Assembly (NCBI GenBank): GCA_934101145.1
Contig: CAKOPZ010000026.1
Coordinates: forward strand, 1-16,562
Source of the DNA: an uncultured Clostridia bacterium
GTDB taxonomy: Bacteria; Bacillota; Clostridia; TANB77; CAG-508
Direction of reading: 5' to 3'
DNA: 16,562 nucleotides
Below, one piece after another: positions 1 through 6,830 of this stretch (within the stretch, counting starts at the first letter, position 1; each line of letters begins with the position of its first letter). A program made the translations under genes and the position numbers. Below the pieces are notes generated by a model. The model saw only the letters and a program-made list of their open reading frames with translations. It did not search any database and was not told the DNA's origin.

Positions 1-113
1 GATATATTGGGCTTTGTTTATCTAAATATACAGTATTATTTTTTTGATTACTTTCTTCGTTGTTCAATTTTATCAATACTCTTTACAAATTACAACACTT
101 TTTTCTATCTTCC
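1..113 (-). other. Region downstream of pgi; possible start of the next gene
   Basis: No clear terminator hairpin follows the pgi stop. On the minus strand an open frame beginning at a TTG near position 76 runs off the window edge (about 25 codons, rich in Asn, Lys and Glu). It lacks a well-placed ribosome-binding site, so this may be the beginning of the next gene or chance. Confidence 0.2.
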
Positions 114-1418
114 TTACATTTCTTTTCCAAGTAATTTAAACATATTCATTTTGTATTTTTCTACACCAGGTTGGTCGAATGGGTTAACTCCAAGAATTTT
201 GCCGGACATTGCACAAGCAAGTTCAAAGAAATATATCAAATGTCCTAATGTCTCTGCATCAAGTCTTTCCATTGTAATTAAAATATTAGGTACATCTCCA
301 TCCACATGAGCTTGAATTGTTCCTTCCATTGCTTTTTTATTTACAAAATCTAATGTTTTGCCTGTTAAGTAATTCAATCCATCTAAATTATCTTCATCAA
401 ACATAATTTTCAAATCACTATCTGAATGTTTGATATTTATAACTGTCTCAAATAAATTTCGTCTTCCTTGTTGTATGTATTGTCCAAGTGAGTGTAAGTC
501 TGTCGTAAATTCAGCTCCTGCTGGAAAAATTCCTTTTTCTTCTTTTCCCTCACTTTCTCCAAATAATTGTTTCCACCATTCAATCATATAGTGCATTTTG
601 GGTTCATATGTTACCAAAAGCTCTATATTTTTATCTTTTTGATATAACACATTTCTAAGTACTGCATATTTGTAGCACTCATTGTATTTTAGGTTTTCAT
701 CTGAATATTTATCTTGTGCAATTTGGGCCCCTTTCATTAATTTATCAATATCAATTCCTGCTGTTGCAATTGGAAGTAACCCAACTGCTGTAAGTACAGA
801 ATATCTACCACCTATATTGTTTGGTATAACAAATGTTGTATATCTTTCTTTAGATGCAAGTTGTTTTAAAGCACCATTTTTAGCATCTGTTGTAACAAAA
901 ATTCTCTTTTTAGCTTCTTTTATTCCATACCTATTTTCAATTATATCTCTAAAAATTCTAAATGCAATAGCAGGCTCTGTAGTCGTTCCAGATTTAGATA
1001 TAACATTTATTGAAAAATCTCTGTTGCCAATTAAATCAATTATATCATTTATATAGTTAGGGCTTAGATTATTACCTACAAATAATATTTGAGGTGATTT
1101 TCTTACATCTTTATCTTGCATATTGTAAAATGTATTTGTAAGAGATTCAATAACAGCCCTTGCACCTAAATAAGATCCTCCTATTCCAATAACAAGAAGT
1201 ACCTCACTATTATCTCTTATTTTTTGTGCTGATTTCTTTATTTTCTCAAATTCTTTTTTGTCATAATTAGTAGGTAAATTTAGCCATCCAAGAGGCTCTT
1301 TTCTTCCTTTTACCTTTTGCCAAAGCTCTTTATGAATATTTTCAACTGTTTCTGCATATTCCATTATATGTTTTTCAAAAACACGCGCATTTTTAAAATC
1401 TATTTTTATATTTCCCAT
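114..1418 (-). CDS. pgi: Glucose-6-phosphate isomerase
   Basis: Interconverts glucose-6-phosphate and fructose-6-phosphate in the cytoplasm (glycolysis/gluconeogenesis). The 434-residue product matches the shorter Firmicutes-type enzyme. Visible motifs are GIGGS (residues 78-82) and SKSGTTTEP (141-149) of the sugar-phosphate-binding SIS fold, GGRYSVLTAVGLLP near 204-217, GQYIQQGRR in the second half, and the C-terminal signature DQPGVEKYK. The start was placed at 1418 because an AAAGGAGG Shine-Dalgarno sequence lies 7 nt upstream; the frame stays open to 1451 but without a ribosome site there. It appears monocistronic, with its own promoter, and sits immediately outside the inverted-repeat-bounded module at 1508-3610. 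Function is certain by family. Confidence 0.97.
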   Translation of the reverse strand: MGNIKIDFKNARVFEKHIMEYAETVENIHKELWQKVKGRKEPLGWLNLPTNYDKKEFEKIKKSAQKIRDNSEVLLVIGIGGSYLGARAVIESLTNTFYNMQDKDVRKSPQILFVGNNLSPNYINDIIDLIGNRDFSINVISKSGTTTEPAIAFRIFRDIIENRYGIKEAKKRIFVTTDAKNGALKQLASKERYTTFVIPNNIGGRYSVLTAVGLLPIATAGIDIDKLMKGAQIAQDKYSDENLKYNECYKYAVLRNVLYQKDKNIELLVTYEPKMHYMIEWWKQLFGESEGKEEKGIFPAGAEFTTDLHSLGQYIQQGRRNLFETVINIKHSDSDLKIMFDEDNLDGLNYLTGKTLDFVNKKAMEGTIQAHVDGDVPNILITMERLDAETLGHLIYFFELACAMSGKILGVNPFDQPGVEKYKMNMFKLLGKEM

Positions 1419-1464
1419 ACATTTTCCTCCTTTGCAAACGTAAAACGTCAAAATATATGTATAT

Positions 1465-1491
1465 ATTATAATAATCCTATACTTAATGCAA
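1465..1491 (-). promoter_or_regulatory. Putative pgi promoter
   Basis: A TATAAT box (1470-1465) is preceded by TTGCAT (1491-1486). The 15-nt spacer is short, but the -10 is perfect and the site lies about 45 nt before the pgi start. Confidence 0.5.
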
Positions 1492-1507
1492 CATTTTTTT
1501 AAAAAAA

Positions 1508-1537
1508 TATAGGGTAAAACAATTCTCTTACAAAAAT
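1508..1537. repeat. Left inverted repeat of the accessory module
   Basis: Begins TATAGGGTAAAACAATTC on the plus strand. It pairs with the right copy at 3581-3610 (27/30), including an exact 12-nt outer block TATAGGGTAAAA and an exact 8-nt inner block ACAAAAAT. Identity ends abruptly on both sides, as expected for element ends. Confidence 0.7.
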
Positions 1538-1543
1538 TGTCAA

Positions 1544-1694
1544 TTATATTTTATATATTTCTTTTATTTCAACTCCATCTTTTTTTACTTCACCTACAGC
1601 CCATATAGCTTTTCCTTCACTTCTATATAATATATCTGCTATATCATTATATTCAGTAAGCGGTCAATAAATCAAACATCTTACTAAAACTCAT
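1544..1694 (-). pseudogene. Frameshifted small hypothetical gene (about 50 residues when repaired)
   Basis: A good Shine-Dalgarno sequence (AGGTGG, 9 nt before the ATG at 1694) starts MSFSKMFDLL, but the frame stops after 13 codons. In the neighbouring frame a coding-like stretch continues PLTEYNDIADILYRSEGKAI and then WAVGEVKKDGVEIKEIYKI, ending with TAA at 1544. Joining them needs one frame correction near 1661-1666. I do not recognise the family. It lies inside the inverted repeats and directly downstream of the variable gene, where DGR loci often have accessory genes, but it resembles neither Avd nor a reverse transcriptase. Confidence 0.5.
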
Positions 1695-1701
1695 AATATT
1701 T

Positions 1702-1764
1702 TCACCACCTGCTTCTCTTCTTATCGCGTATCTTACGATTCGCTCTTAATGCGAACCTGTTCAT
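1702..1764 (-). CDS. Possible 20-residue basic peptide
   Basis: ATG at 1764 opens a 20-codon frame (MNRFALRANRKIRDKKRSRW) that is very rich in Arg and Lys. It ends in the ribosome-binding site of the frameshifted gene at 1694. There is only a weak AGGGAA sequence upstream. It may be translated and coupled to the next gene, or it may simply reflect the structured region after the variable gene. Confidence 0.2.
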   Translation of the reverse strand: MNRFALRANRKIRDKKRSRW

Positions 1765-1785
1765 ATTTCTATCTTATTCCCTATT

Positions 1786-1817
1786 ACACTACTAGCAAAC
1801 TTTATCGCTATTAGTGT
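1786..1817 (-). other. Hairpin/cruciform just after the variable gene
   Basis: ACACTAATAGC and GCTAGTAGTGT (minus strand) form an 11-bp stem with one mismatch around a 10-nt loop, starting 7 nt after the stop codon. In DGR loci a hairpin or cruciform immediately downstream of the variable region assists target recognition, and this position matches. No T-run follows, so it is not an ordinary terminator. Confidence 0.6.
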
Positions 1818-1823
1818 TCAGGG

Positions 1824-3080
1824 TTACTTTATATAAAGTGTGGACCTACAGCCATAATAGCTATCGGTCGGATAGATGCCAGCACGAAGGCTAGCTGGAG
1901 CCTCCGAAGCCGTACCAGAGCAACTACCTCCGCGCTTAGCACGGCTATTTGTATAGAAGGCCTCCATTGTCCACTCAAATACATTTCCTGCCATATCATA
2001 TATGTTATTTACTGCATAGTCACTATTTGATCCTGTTGCTTTTTTTGAACCTGAATAATTTCCCTTTCCTTCTGAATTTGTTGGAAAATTAGCTACCTCT
2101 GAATTACTACTTGTTTGCATCCATCTTAATGTTGCATCCCATTGACATCCCCACAACATACTTGTTTCTACATTTTCATTTGCCTTTATTGTTTTACATA
2201 CCTTATACATTGTATACCAAGCTTTGTCTCCAATATCTGTATTATTCTTTTGCACAACTGCCTTTGTTTGACTTAAATTTCCTGTTTCATATCTTCCTAT
2301 ATAAAATCCACCATATGTTTTTACACTTTTTATCATTTCATTAAACTCTGTTTGCAATTGTGTCTTAAAATCACTTGCTGTTGCTGTACTTGACATACCT
2401 GCTTGTTGTAAATTAGTACTTACTGCATCATATTGAGAACCATTTGCACTATCCGAACTTGACCTTGCTCCTGTTACTACATCTGGTTCTCTATATCCAT
2501 CGTTTTTCGTTGTTGGATATGTCTTCTTTGTAGATGTTGTTCCACTAAAATCCCATAATTGTCCTGCATTATTTGCTTCATCATATATATCTGATATATT
2601 ACTTACAGGCACCCATACAAATTCATTTATTCCTGATGTTGCTCCTCCATTACTTCCTTCTTTTATTACAAATCCTGTTGATACACTCTTTTCCCCTTCT
2701 ACTGTTGATGTTGTATATCCTTTTGGTACTGGCACAACTATATTATCTTCACTTGTAACTTTATTTACCTTGTCTAAATCCCAATTTTTTGTTGGATCAA
2801 TATCTCCTGTTGAACCTCCTGCATTATACTGTGCCATTTCATTTAATAACTTCTGCATTGCTGTATCTTCTGCTTTCACACTCTTTTCATATGACTCCTT
2901 CGCCTGTTTTGCTTTCCCTATTATTCCATTTTGTCCTAGCACTGCATTTATACTTACTGTTGCAAGTACTATTAACACTACAATAGTTACAACTAACACT
3001 ATTAGCGTAATACCACTATTTTTGTTCGAATATTTTAAGCAATCCTTCGTACTCCCCTCTAAATTTCCTTTTTCCTTCAT
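1824..3080 (-). CDS. Pilin-leader protein with FGE/C-type-lectin-like variable domain (probable DGR target)
   Basis: A 418-residue probable surface protein. Residues 1-23 form a prepilin-type leader ending in Gly23, followed by a hydrophobic helix (24-46, ITLIVLVVTIVV...). Mature position 5 is Val instead of the usual pilin Glu, so it may be a minor pilin or pseudopilin. A short helical stretch (50-86) leads to a Gly/Ser/Thr-rich region and then an FGE-sulfatase-like fold from about residue 150: FVWVPV (154-159), YGGFYIGRYETGN, WGCQWDATLRWMQ, and NIYDMAGNVFEWTMEA starting at 359. The end, residues 378-418, runs through RGGSCSG, APASLRAG and STLYIK, the layout seen in DGR variable proteins. 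The start has AGGAGG 9 nt upstream. GC and C/T-ending codons rise sharply in the last ~110 nt compared with the rest of the gene. A catalytic sulfatase-modifying role is unlikely; ligand binding is the family expectation for this fold in DGR targets. Confidence 0.85.
   Translation of the reverse strand: MKEKGNLEGSTKDCLKYSNKNSGITLIVLVVTIVVLIVLATVSINAVLGQNGIIGKAKQAKESYEKSVKAEDTAMQKLLNEMAQYNAGGSTGDIDPTKNWDLDKVNKVTSEDNIVVPVPKGYTTSTVEGEKSVSTGFVIKEGSNGGATSGINEFVWVPVSNISDIYDEANNAGQLWDFSGTTSTKKTYPTTKNDGYREPDVVTGARSSSDSANGSQYDAVSTNLQQAGMSSTATASDFKTQLQTEFNEMIKSVKTYGGFYIGRYETGNLSQTKAVVQKNNTDIGDKAWYTMYKVCKTIKANENVETSMLWGCQWDATLRWMQTSSNSEVANFPTNSEGKGNYSGSKKATGSNSDYAVNNIYDMAGNVFEWTMEAFYTNSRAKRGGSCSGTASEAPASLRAGIYPTDSYYGCRSTLYIK
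1848..1958 (-). other. Candidate DGR variable region (VR)
   Basis: The last ~37 variable codons before a conserved tail (STLYIK). Of these, 29 end in C or T (for example AGT TGC TCT GGT, ATC TAT, ACC GAT AGC TAT TAT GGC), the NNY pattern produced when AAY codons of a template repeat are mutagenised at adenines. The segment is far richer in G and C than its surroundings. The likely initiation-of-mutagenic-homing segment is 1818-1850 (AGGTCCACACTTTATATAAA and onward past the stop codon). The template repeat and reverse transcriptase are not in this window. Confidence 0.7.
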
Positions 3081-3224
3081 TTCCTAAATCCTCCTTTTTC
3101 TTTAGCATACAAAATCAAATATCAAAATTACTTCAAGGAAAAAAGTATAAAATGATAATTTCAAATATTTTTCATCTTTTGCATACCATATTTTCTTATT
3201 TTGAAGCACACTAAAAGACAGAAA

Positions 3225-3451
3225 TTAAGCTATTTGAACAAACATGCTTTTACTTGCTCTTTGTTCCTGCCAACATAAATTTTTATGCAAAACATAGAAA
3301 TCTAAGTTAGCAATAGCTTTATTTCTGCCTTTTAATCTATCACAAATAAAGACAAACTCTGTGCCTTTATCTTCTGTTTTATTTATTTTACTAAACTGTG
3401 GCTCTCTCTCTCTCTCTCTCTTACAGCCTCAACGTTTTCAAGATTTATCAT
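3225..3451 (-). pseudogene. Short gene interrupted at an (AG)10 tract: phase-variable or frameshifted
   Basis: ATG at 3451, 12 nt after AAGGAG and following a plausible promoter, encodes MINLENVEAVRERERE and then stops at 3383. Another frame, open from 3401 to a stop at 3225, continues PQFSKINKTEDKGTEF, VFICDRLKGRNKAIANLDFY and VLHKNLCWQEQRASKSMFVQIA (58 residues). The two frames join exactly if the (AG)10 repeat has nine units, giving a 74-residue protein; with ten units it is off. Unstable dinucleotide repeats inside a reading frame are a classic contingency switch, but a decayed gene or an assembly error is also possible. The family is not recognised. It sits about 145 nt upstream of the pilin-leader gene and could be its regulator or a co-transcribed partner. 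Confidence 0.55.
3402..3421. repeat. (AG)10 / (CT)10 dinucleotide tract
   Basis: Ten uninterrupted AG units on the minus strand, within the short frame 3451-3225. It is the longest pure dinucleotide repeat I see in the window and is a predicted slippage site. Confidence 0.95.
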
Positions 3452-3486
3452 TTCTTTTGTGTACTCCTTTTTTATTTTACATTCTT

Positions 3487-3516
3487 ATTCTACCATTTCT
3501 ATTACATAAATTGCAA
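3487..3516 (-). promoter_or_regulatory. Putative promoter of the AG-tract gene and pilin-leader gene
   Basis: TTGCAA (3516-3511), an 18-nt spacer, then TAGAAT (3492-3487) preceded by TGG as an extended -10. It lies just ahead of the AAGGAG ribosome site of the frame at 3451. Confidence 0.5.
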
Positions 3517-3562
3517 TATATTTTTGTCATTTATTTATAATTAATTTTTTTGTAACACAATT

Positions 3563-3591
3563 GTAATATTTTTTCTGTTTATTTTTGTCAA
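3563..3591 (-). promoter_or_regulatory. Putative promoter reading inward from the right inverted repeat
   Basis: A perfect TTGACA (3591-3586), lying inside the inverted repeat, a 17-nt spacer, and a weaker TATTAC (3568-3563). The left repeat has TTTACA-like bases at the equivalent place (CTTACA), so only the right copy has a consensus -35. Confidence 0.45.
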
Positions 3592-3610
3592 AGAATTATT
3601 TTACCCTATA
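3581..3610. repeat. Right inverted repeat of the accessory module
   Basis: Ends TTTTACCCTATA on the plus strand and is the inverted counterpart of 1508-1537 (27/30). It lies 41 nt from the spoIIP stop codon, so the element, if real, inserted just downstream of spoIIP. Confidence 0.7.
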
Positions 3611-3650
3611 AAAATAGTGTAACTTTTTGAGCACTTTTCAAAAGGTAACA

Positions 3651-4754
3651 TCAAATTTCGCTAAGAACTTTGGAAAAGAATTTCATGCTAGTTAAGCATT
3701 GCTCCAAAGTATTGCCTGTTGCGCCTACTTCTATTATGCTTGCACCATTTGCCAAATGCTGATTGTATCTGCTATTCCTTAACACAATCGGTTTAAATAG
3801 CCCTGGATATAGTTCATTTGCCTTTTCTTGTATTTTTATTGCAAATTTTAAATTTTTCGTCCAATTATCGTGCTGTGCTCCGCTTCCATTGCTTCCTATT
3901 ACAAACATAATTTGTGCTGCATATTCGTCCCCTATTTTTACTGTTGGAGCATATGAGCTATCTGCGATTGCATCTCTATGTAAATCAAATAATACCTCTG
4001 TACCTTTATTTTTATCAAGCAATTTTGATACTCCTGTATATGATCTTGAATATGATCCATTATATGCAGGATAATCATAAAGTGAAGTGTCATGTATCAC
4101 TTTATATCCATATTGTTTCATATATGCTTCAAGTTCAGTTCCCACTCGTATAACTGATCTATCTTTATCAGTTGTTCTAAAATTTCCTGTTTTTTTATAC
4201 GAATATTTTTCCGTTTGTGTATAGCTTTCACAAGAATGTGTATGATAAATTAATATGGTTTTTGTATTAAGCTTTACATCTGGTTTCATCATTTCCTTTG
4301 TAAGTTTTATGTCTGTGTTATTTTTAATTTTTACTGTATTATATGTTGTTGTAAAGTTCTGTGGTACATTGCTTTCCACTACCTTGGTTTCAAGTCCTGT
4401 TTGAGCCAGTTCCTTTTTCTCATCTGTTTTAGTTTTTTGTTCTTGTTCTTCTTTTTCTACTTCATTTTTATTTTTTAATGAATTCATCATTCCTAATTCA
4501 ACTTGCAATGCTTTTTTTAATGGCTCTTGTTTATTATTATCTTCATCTTTATTATTTACCTGTTTTATGGCTGGCACAGTTGTATCAAAGCAAATTGTAA
4601 ATGATTTGCTACCTAGTTTCATTGTAACATTTTGCATATTGTTCTTACCTGAAAAAAAATATCTAGTAAGAGCATATATAATTGTTACTACAATCATTAT
4701 TCTTACTAGATATTTTGCAATATCTTTTATTTCTATAACTGCTAGATTAATCAT
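3651..4754 (-). CDS. spoIIP: Stage II sporulation protein P (peptidoglycan hydrolase)
   Basis: Together with SpoIID and SpoIIM, SpoIIP degrades septal peptidoglycan and drives engulfment of the forespore; it has amidase and endopeptidase activity. The 367-residue product has an N-terminal membrane anchor (about 14-34), a long Lys/Glu/Asn-rich linker (about 62-150), and the SpoIIP catalytic domain with ILIYHTHSCESY (167-178), VLFDLHRDA (254-262) and a C-terminal EVGATGNTLEQC segment. His171, His173 and His259 are the likely metal ligands. The start at 4754 has AAAGGAG 8 nt upstream; the open frame extends to 4805 without such a site. It follows hisS by 68 nt, so it is probably read from the upstream operon, though sporulation-specific control would be expected. 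gpr, its common neighbour, is absent here. Confidence 0.95.
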   Translation of the reverse strand: MINLAVIEIKDIAKYLVRIMIVVTIIYALTRYFFSGKNNMQNVTMKLGSKSFTICFDTTVPAIKQVNNKDEDNNKQEPLKKALQVELGMMNSLKNKNEVEKEEQEQKTKTDEKKELAQTGLETKVVESNVPQNFTTTYNTVKIKNNTDIKLTKEMMKPDVKLNTKTILIYHTHSCESYTQTEKYSYKKTGNFRTTDKDRSVIRVGTELEAYMKQYGYKVIHDTSLYDYPAYNGSYSRSYTGVSKLLDKNKGTEVLFDLHRDAIADSSYAPTVKIGDEYAAQIMFVIGSNGSGAQHDNWTKNLKFAIKIQEKANELYPGLFKPIVLRNSRYNQHLANGASIIEVGATGNTLEQCLTSMKFFSKVLSEI

Positions 4755-4822
4755 TTTATTTACTCCTTTGTCCCAAGTATTATATACTAATATATTCTTG
4801 TACAAAGTTTTTTATGACAAAT

Positions 4823-6127
4823 CTATTTAAGTTTTTCTATTACTTCCTGTATGTTCAAGCTTTCTTGTTCACCTGTTCTCATATCTTTAAGTGCAATTTT
4901 TTCATTTGCAATCTCATCATCACCAATTACCGCAACATATGGTATTTGAAGCCTATCTGCATATTTGAATTTTGCTTTTATTTTTTTATCTTCCAAATAA
5001 ATTTCTGTTGGAATTTCCGCTTCTCTAATAGCACTTCCTATTTCAATTACCTTTTCTATATTTTCTGTCATAGGCAACACAAGAAGTTTAGCCATAGATT
5101 TCTTATTTGCATCTATCGCATTAAGCTCATTTAATTTATAGAACAGACGTGTCAATCCTATTGATACTCCAACTCCAGGTAACTTTCTATCTGTGTAAAA
5201 TTCAGCTAAATTGTCATATCTTCCTCCTGAACAAACACTTCCTATTTCTCTATATTTATTTAAAAATGTCTCATATACAGTTCCTGTGTAATAATCAAGT
5301 CCTCTTGCAATAGTTAAGTCTACTTTAAAGTTGCTATCTGGAACACCAAATGCTCTAACATATGTTACAACTTGTTTTAATTCTTGCAAACCTTGTTTAA
5401 ATAGCTTGCTTGTAAATCCTAAATTTTCAAGTTCTTGCAATTTTTCATCAGTTGTTCCATCTATTCTTATAAATCTCATTATTTTATCTATTGAGTCCTC
5501 GTTTACTCCTAATTCAGCTAAAGAAGCTTTTACATTTTCTTCTCCTATTTTTTCAAGTTTATCAATTATTCTCATAATATCTACTGATAATTCTTCTTGA
5601 TTTAGTTCTTGGAAAAGTCCATTTAAAATCTTTCTATTATTTATACATATTGTAAAATCTTCAAATCCAAGTTCTCTTATTGTGTTATAAATAATACTTG
5701 GAATTTCTGCATCGTTTATAATTGAAAGTTCTCCATCTCCAATTATATCTATATCACATTGATAAAATTCACGAAATCTACCTTTTTGTGGTCTTTCTCC
5801 ACGGTATACTTTTCCTATTTGATATCTTCTAAAAGGAAAACTAAGCTCATTGTAATATTCTGTTACGTATTTTGCAAGTGGCACAGTTAAATCAAATCTT
5901 AGTGCTAAGTCATTATCACCTTTTTGAAAACGATATATTTGCTTTTCTGTTTCTCCACCAGCCTTTGCTAAAAGTACATTTGACATTTCAATTACTGGTG
6001 TGTCTAATGGTAAAAATCCAAATTTTTCATATGACTTTTGTATCTTTTCTTTCATTTGATTAAATAAAATTTGCTCTTTTGGAAGCAATTCCATAAAACC
6101 TGGTAATGTTCTTGGTTCTACTTTCAT
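4823..6127 (-). CDS. hisS: Histidyl-tRNA synthetase
   Basis: Charges tRNA-His in the cytoplasm. The 434 residues show the class II core: motif 1 around LPLDTPVIE (39-47), motif 2 RGERPQKGRFREFYQCDIDI (109-128), the histidine-binding HisA segments RGLDYYTGTVYE (275-286) and SGGRYDNL (300-307), and motif 3 PGVGVSIGLTRLF (317-329). The anticodon-binding domain fills roughly 350-434. Length is normal. The start has AAGGAG 11 nt upstream and follows the metallo-hydrolase by 33 nt. No T-box leader is visible in the short gap, so it appears to be expressed with rel and recJ. Confidence 0.97.
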   Translation of the reverse strand: MKVEPRTLPGFMELLPKEQILFNQMKEKIQKSYEKFGFLPLDTPVIEMSNVLLAKAGGETEKQIYRFQKGDNDLALRFDLTVPLAKYVTEYYNELSFPFRRYQIGKVYRGERPQKGRFREFYQCDIDIIGDGELSIINDAEIPSIIYNTIRELGFEDFTICINNRKILNGLFQELNQEELSVDIMRIIDKLEKIGEENVKASLAELGVNEDSIDKIMRFIRIDGTTDEKLQELENLGFTSKLFKQGLQELKQVVTYVRAFGVPDSNFKVDLTIARGLDYYTGTVYETFLNKYREIGSVCSGGRYDNLAEFYTDRKLPGVGVSIGLTRLFYKLNELNAIDANKKSMAKLLVLPMTENIEKVIEIGSAIREAEIPTEIYLEDKKIKAKFKYADRLQIPYVAVIGDDEIANEKIALKDMRTGEQESLNIQEVIEKLK

Positions 6128-6160
6128 ACTTACTTTTGCTCCTTTCTTAGTGCATCAGAA

Positions 6161-6808
6161 TTATTCTTCTCCTGGCATTAAATTATAATATATTGGTTCT
6201 TCATCTCTTATTCTAGTAGTTTCTCCATGACCTGGATATACAATAGTATCATCAGGAAGGACAAGCAATTTATTACAAATAGATTGCATTATTTTGTTAA
6301 AATCACTTGTTGGAAGATCTGTTCTTCCCCATGTTCCTTTAAACAATGTATCTCCTGTAAATACTAATCTTTCTTTTTCAAGATACAAACTACTTCCCCC
6401 TGCAGTGTGTCCAGGTGTATGTATAACTTTGCATTTTATATTTCCAACATGAAGTATATCATTATCATCTACACGAGAGTCAGCTTCTAAGTATTCCTTT
6501 GGAAGCCCTATATGTTCTCTTAAATTAATTTCTGGATTATATAGTCCTTCAGCATCTGCTCTATGTATTAATATTTTTCCGCCTTTTCTCTCTTTTAATT
6601 CTTTTACTCCTGCTATATGGTCTCCATGGCAATGAGTTAAATAAATGTATTTTATTTTAGCATCTAAAATATCCAATAATTCACAAATTCTTTCAACTTC
6701 ACCACCTGGATCTATAACCATAGCCTCTTTCGTGTTTTCATCTTCTACTATATAGCAATTTGTTTTTTCTACAAAACCATTGTCCACTCTCAAAATCTTT
6801 AGTATCAT
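6161..6808 (-). CDS. MBL-fold hydrolase, glyoxalase-II-like (YqgX/YcbL type)
   Basis: A 215-residue single-domain metallo-beta-lactamase-fold hydrolase. The metal-binding motif is THCHGDH (58-64: His59, His61, Asp63, His64), followed by HTPGHTAGG, FTGDTLFKGTWGRTD and YPGHGETT, which supply the remaining His and bridging Asp ligands. Length and motifs fit the small glyoxalase-II-like subfamily that lacks the C-terminal substrate domain of true glyoxalase II; the substrate is unknown but is probably a thioester such as S-lactoyl-glutathione or an analogue. It sits between rel (22-nt gap) and hisS, a placement common in Clostridia. The ribosome site is weak (purine-rich AGAAAGAAG). Confidence 0.9.
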   Translation of the reverse strand: MILKILRVDNGFVEKTNCYIVEDENTKEAMVIDPGGEVERICELLDILDAKIKYIYLTHCHGDHIAGVKELKERKGGKILIHRADAEGLYNPEINLREHIGLPKEYLEADSRVDDNDILHVGNIKCKVIHTPGHTAGGSSLYLEKERLVFTGDTLFKGTWGRTDLPTSDFNKIMQSICNKLLVLPDDTIVYPGHGETTRIRDEEPIYYNLMPGEE

Positions 6809-6830
6809 AATTATTCTTCTTTCTCTTTAT

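Larger units (their letters stand above)
1508..3610. mobile_element. Putative element bounded by 30-bp inverted repeats, carrying a DGR-type variable gene
   Basis: Inverted repeats at 1508-1537 and 3581-3610 match at 27 of 30 positions and enclose every non-housekeeping feature between spoIIP and pgi. Inside, reading on the minus strand, are a short frame interrupted at an (AG)10 tract, the pilin/FGE-like protein with its GC-rich variable 3' end, a hairpin, and a frameshifted small gene. No transposase is recognisable, so if it moves it is non-autonomous. The flanking bases are A-rich (AAAA on both sides) and the repeat tips read TATA, so neither a 4-bp nor a TA target duplication can be demonstrated. 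The alternative is that the repeats are regulatory sites arisen by local duplication. Confidence 0.45.

Noticed and set aside
114..1056. Long plus-strand open frames opposite pgi and other genes
   Set aside because: They are antisense to well-identified enzymes, hydrophobic or low-complexity as expected from reverse-complemented AT-rich coding DNA, and lack ribosome sites.
1739..1755. Second hairpin TTCGC-TCTTAAT-GCGAA as part of the DGR signal
   Set aside because: The 5-bp stem with a 7-nt loop lies inside a possible peptide frame and cannot be told from chance.
1541..1823. DGR template repeat or reverse transcriptase remnant downstream of the variable gene
   Set aside because: No adenine-rich copy of the variable region and no reverse-transcriptase motif (such as YxDD) is present here; the stretch holds only a hairpin, a basic peptide frame and the frameshifted small gene.
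3081..3562. Long leader before the pilin-type gene as a c-di-GMP or other riboswitch
   Set aside because: No conserved riboswitch core could be found; most of the stretch is explained by the short AG-tract gene. The remaining 3081-3224 shows only a weak TTGAAG...TTGTAT promoter-like pair.
3611..3650. Terminator after spoIIP
   Set aside because: CTTTT-G-AAAAG near 3637-3647 is too short and lacks a usable loop; no convincing terminator is seen, so readthrough into the cassette is possible.
6809..6830. T-box or other leader regulating hisS
   Set aside because: Gaps in front of hisS and the hydrolase are only 33 and 22 nt, far too short for a T-box, and no terminator pair is present.
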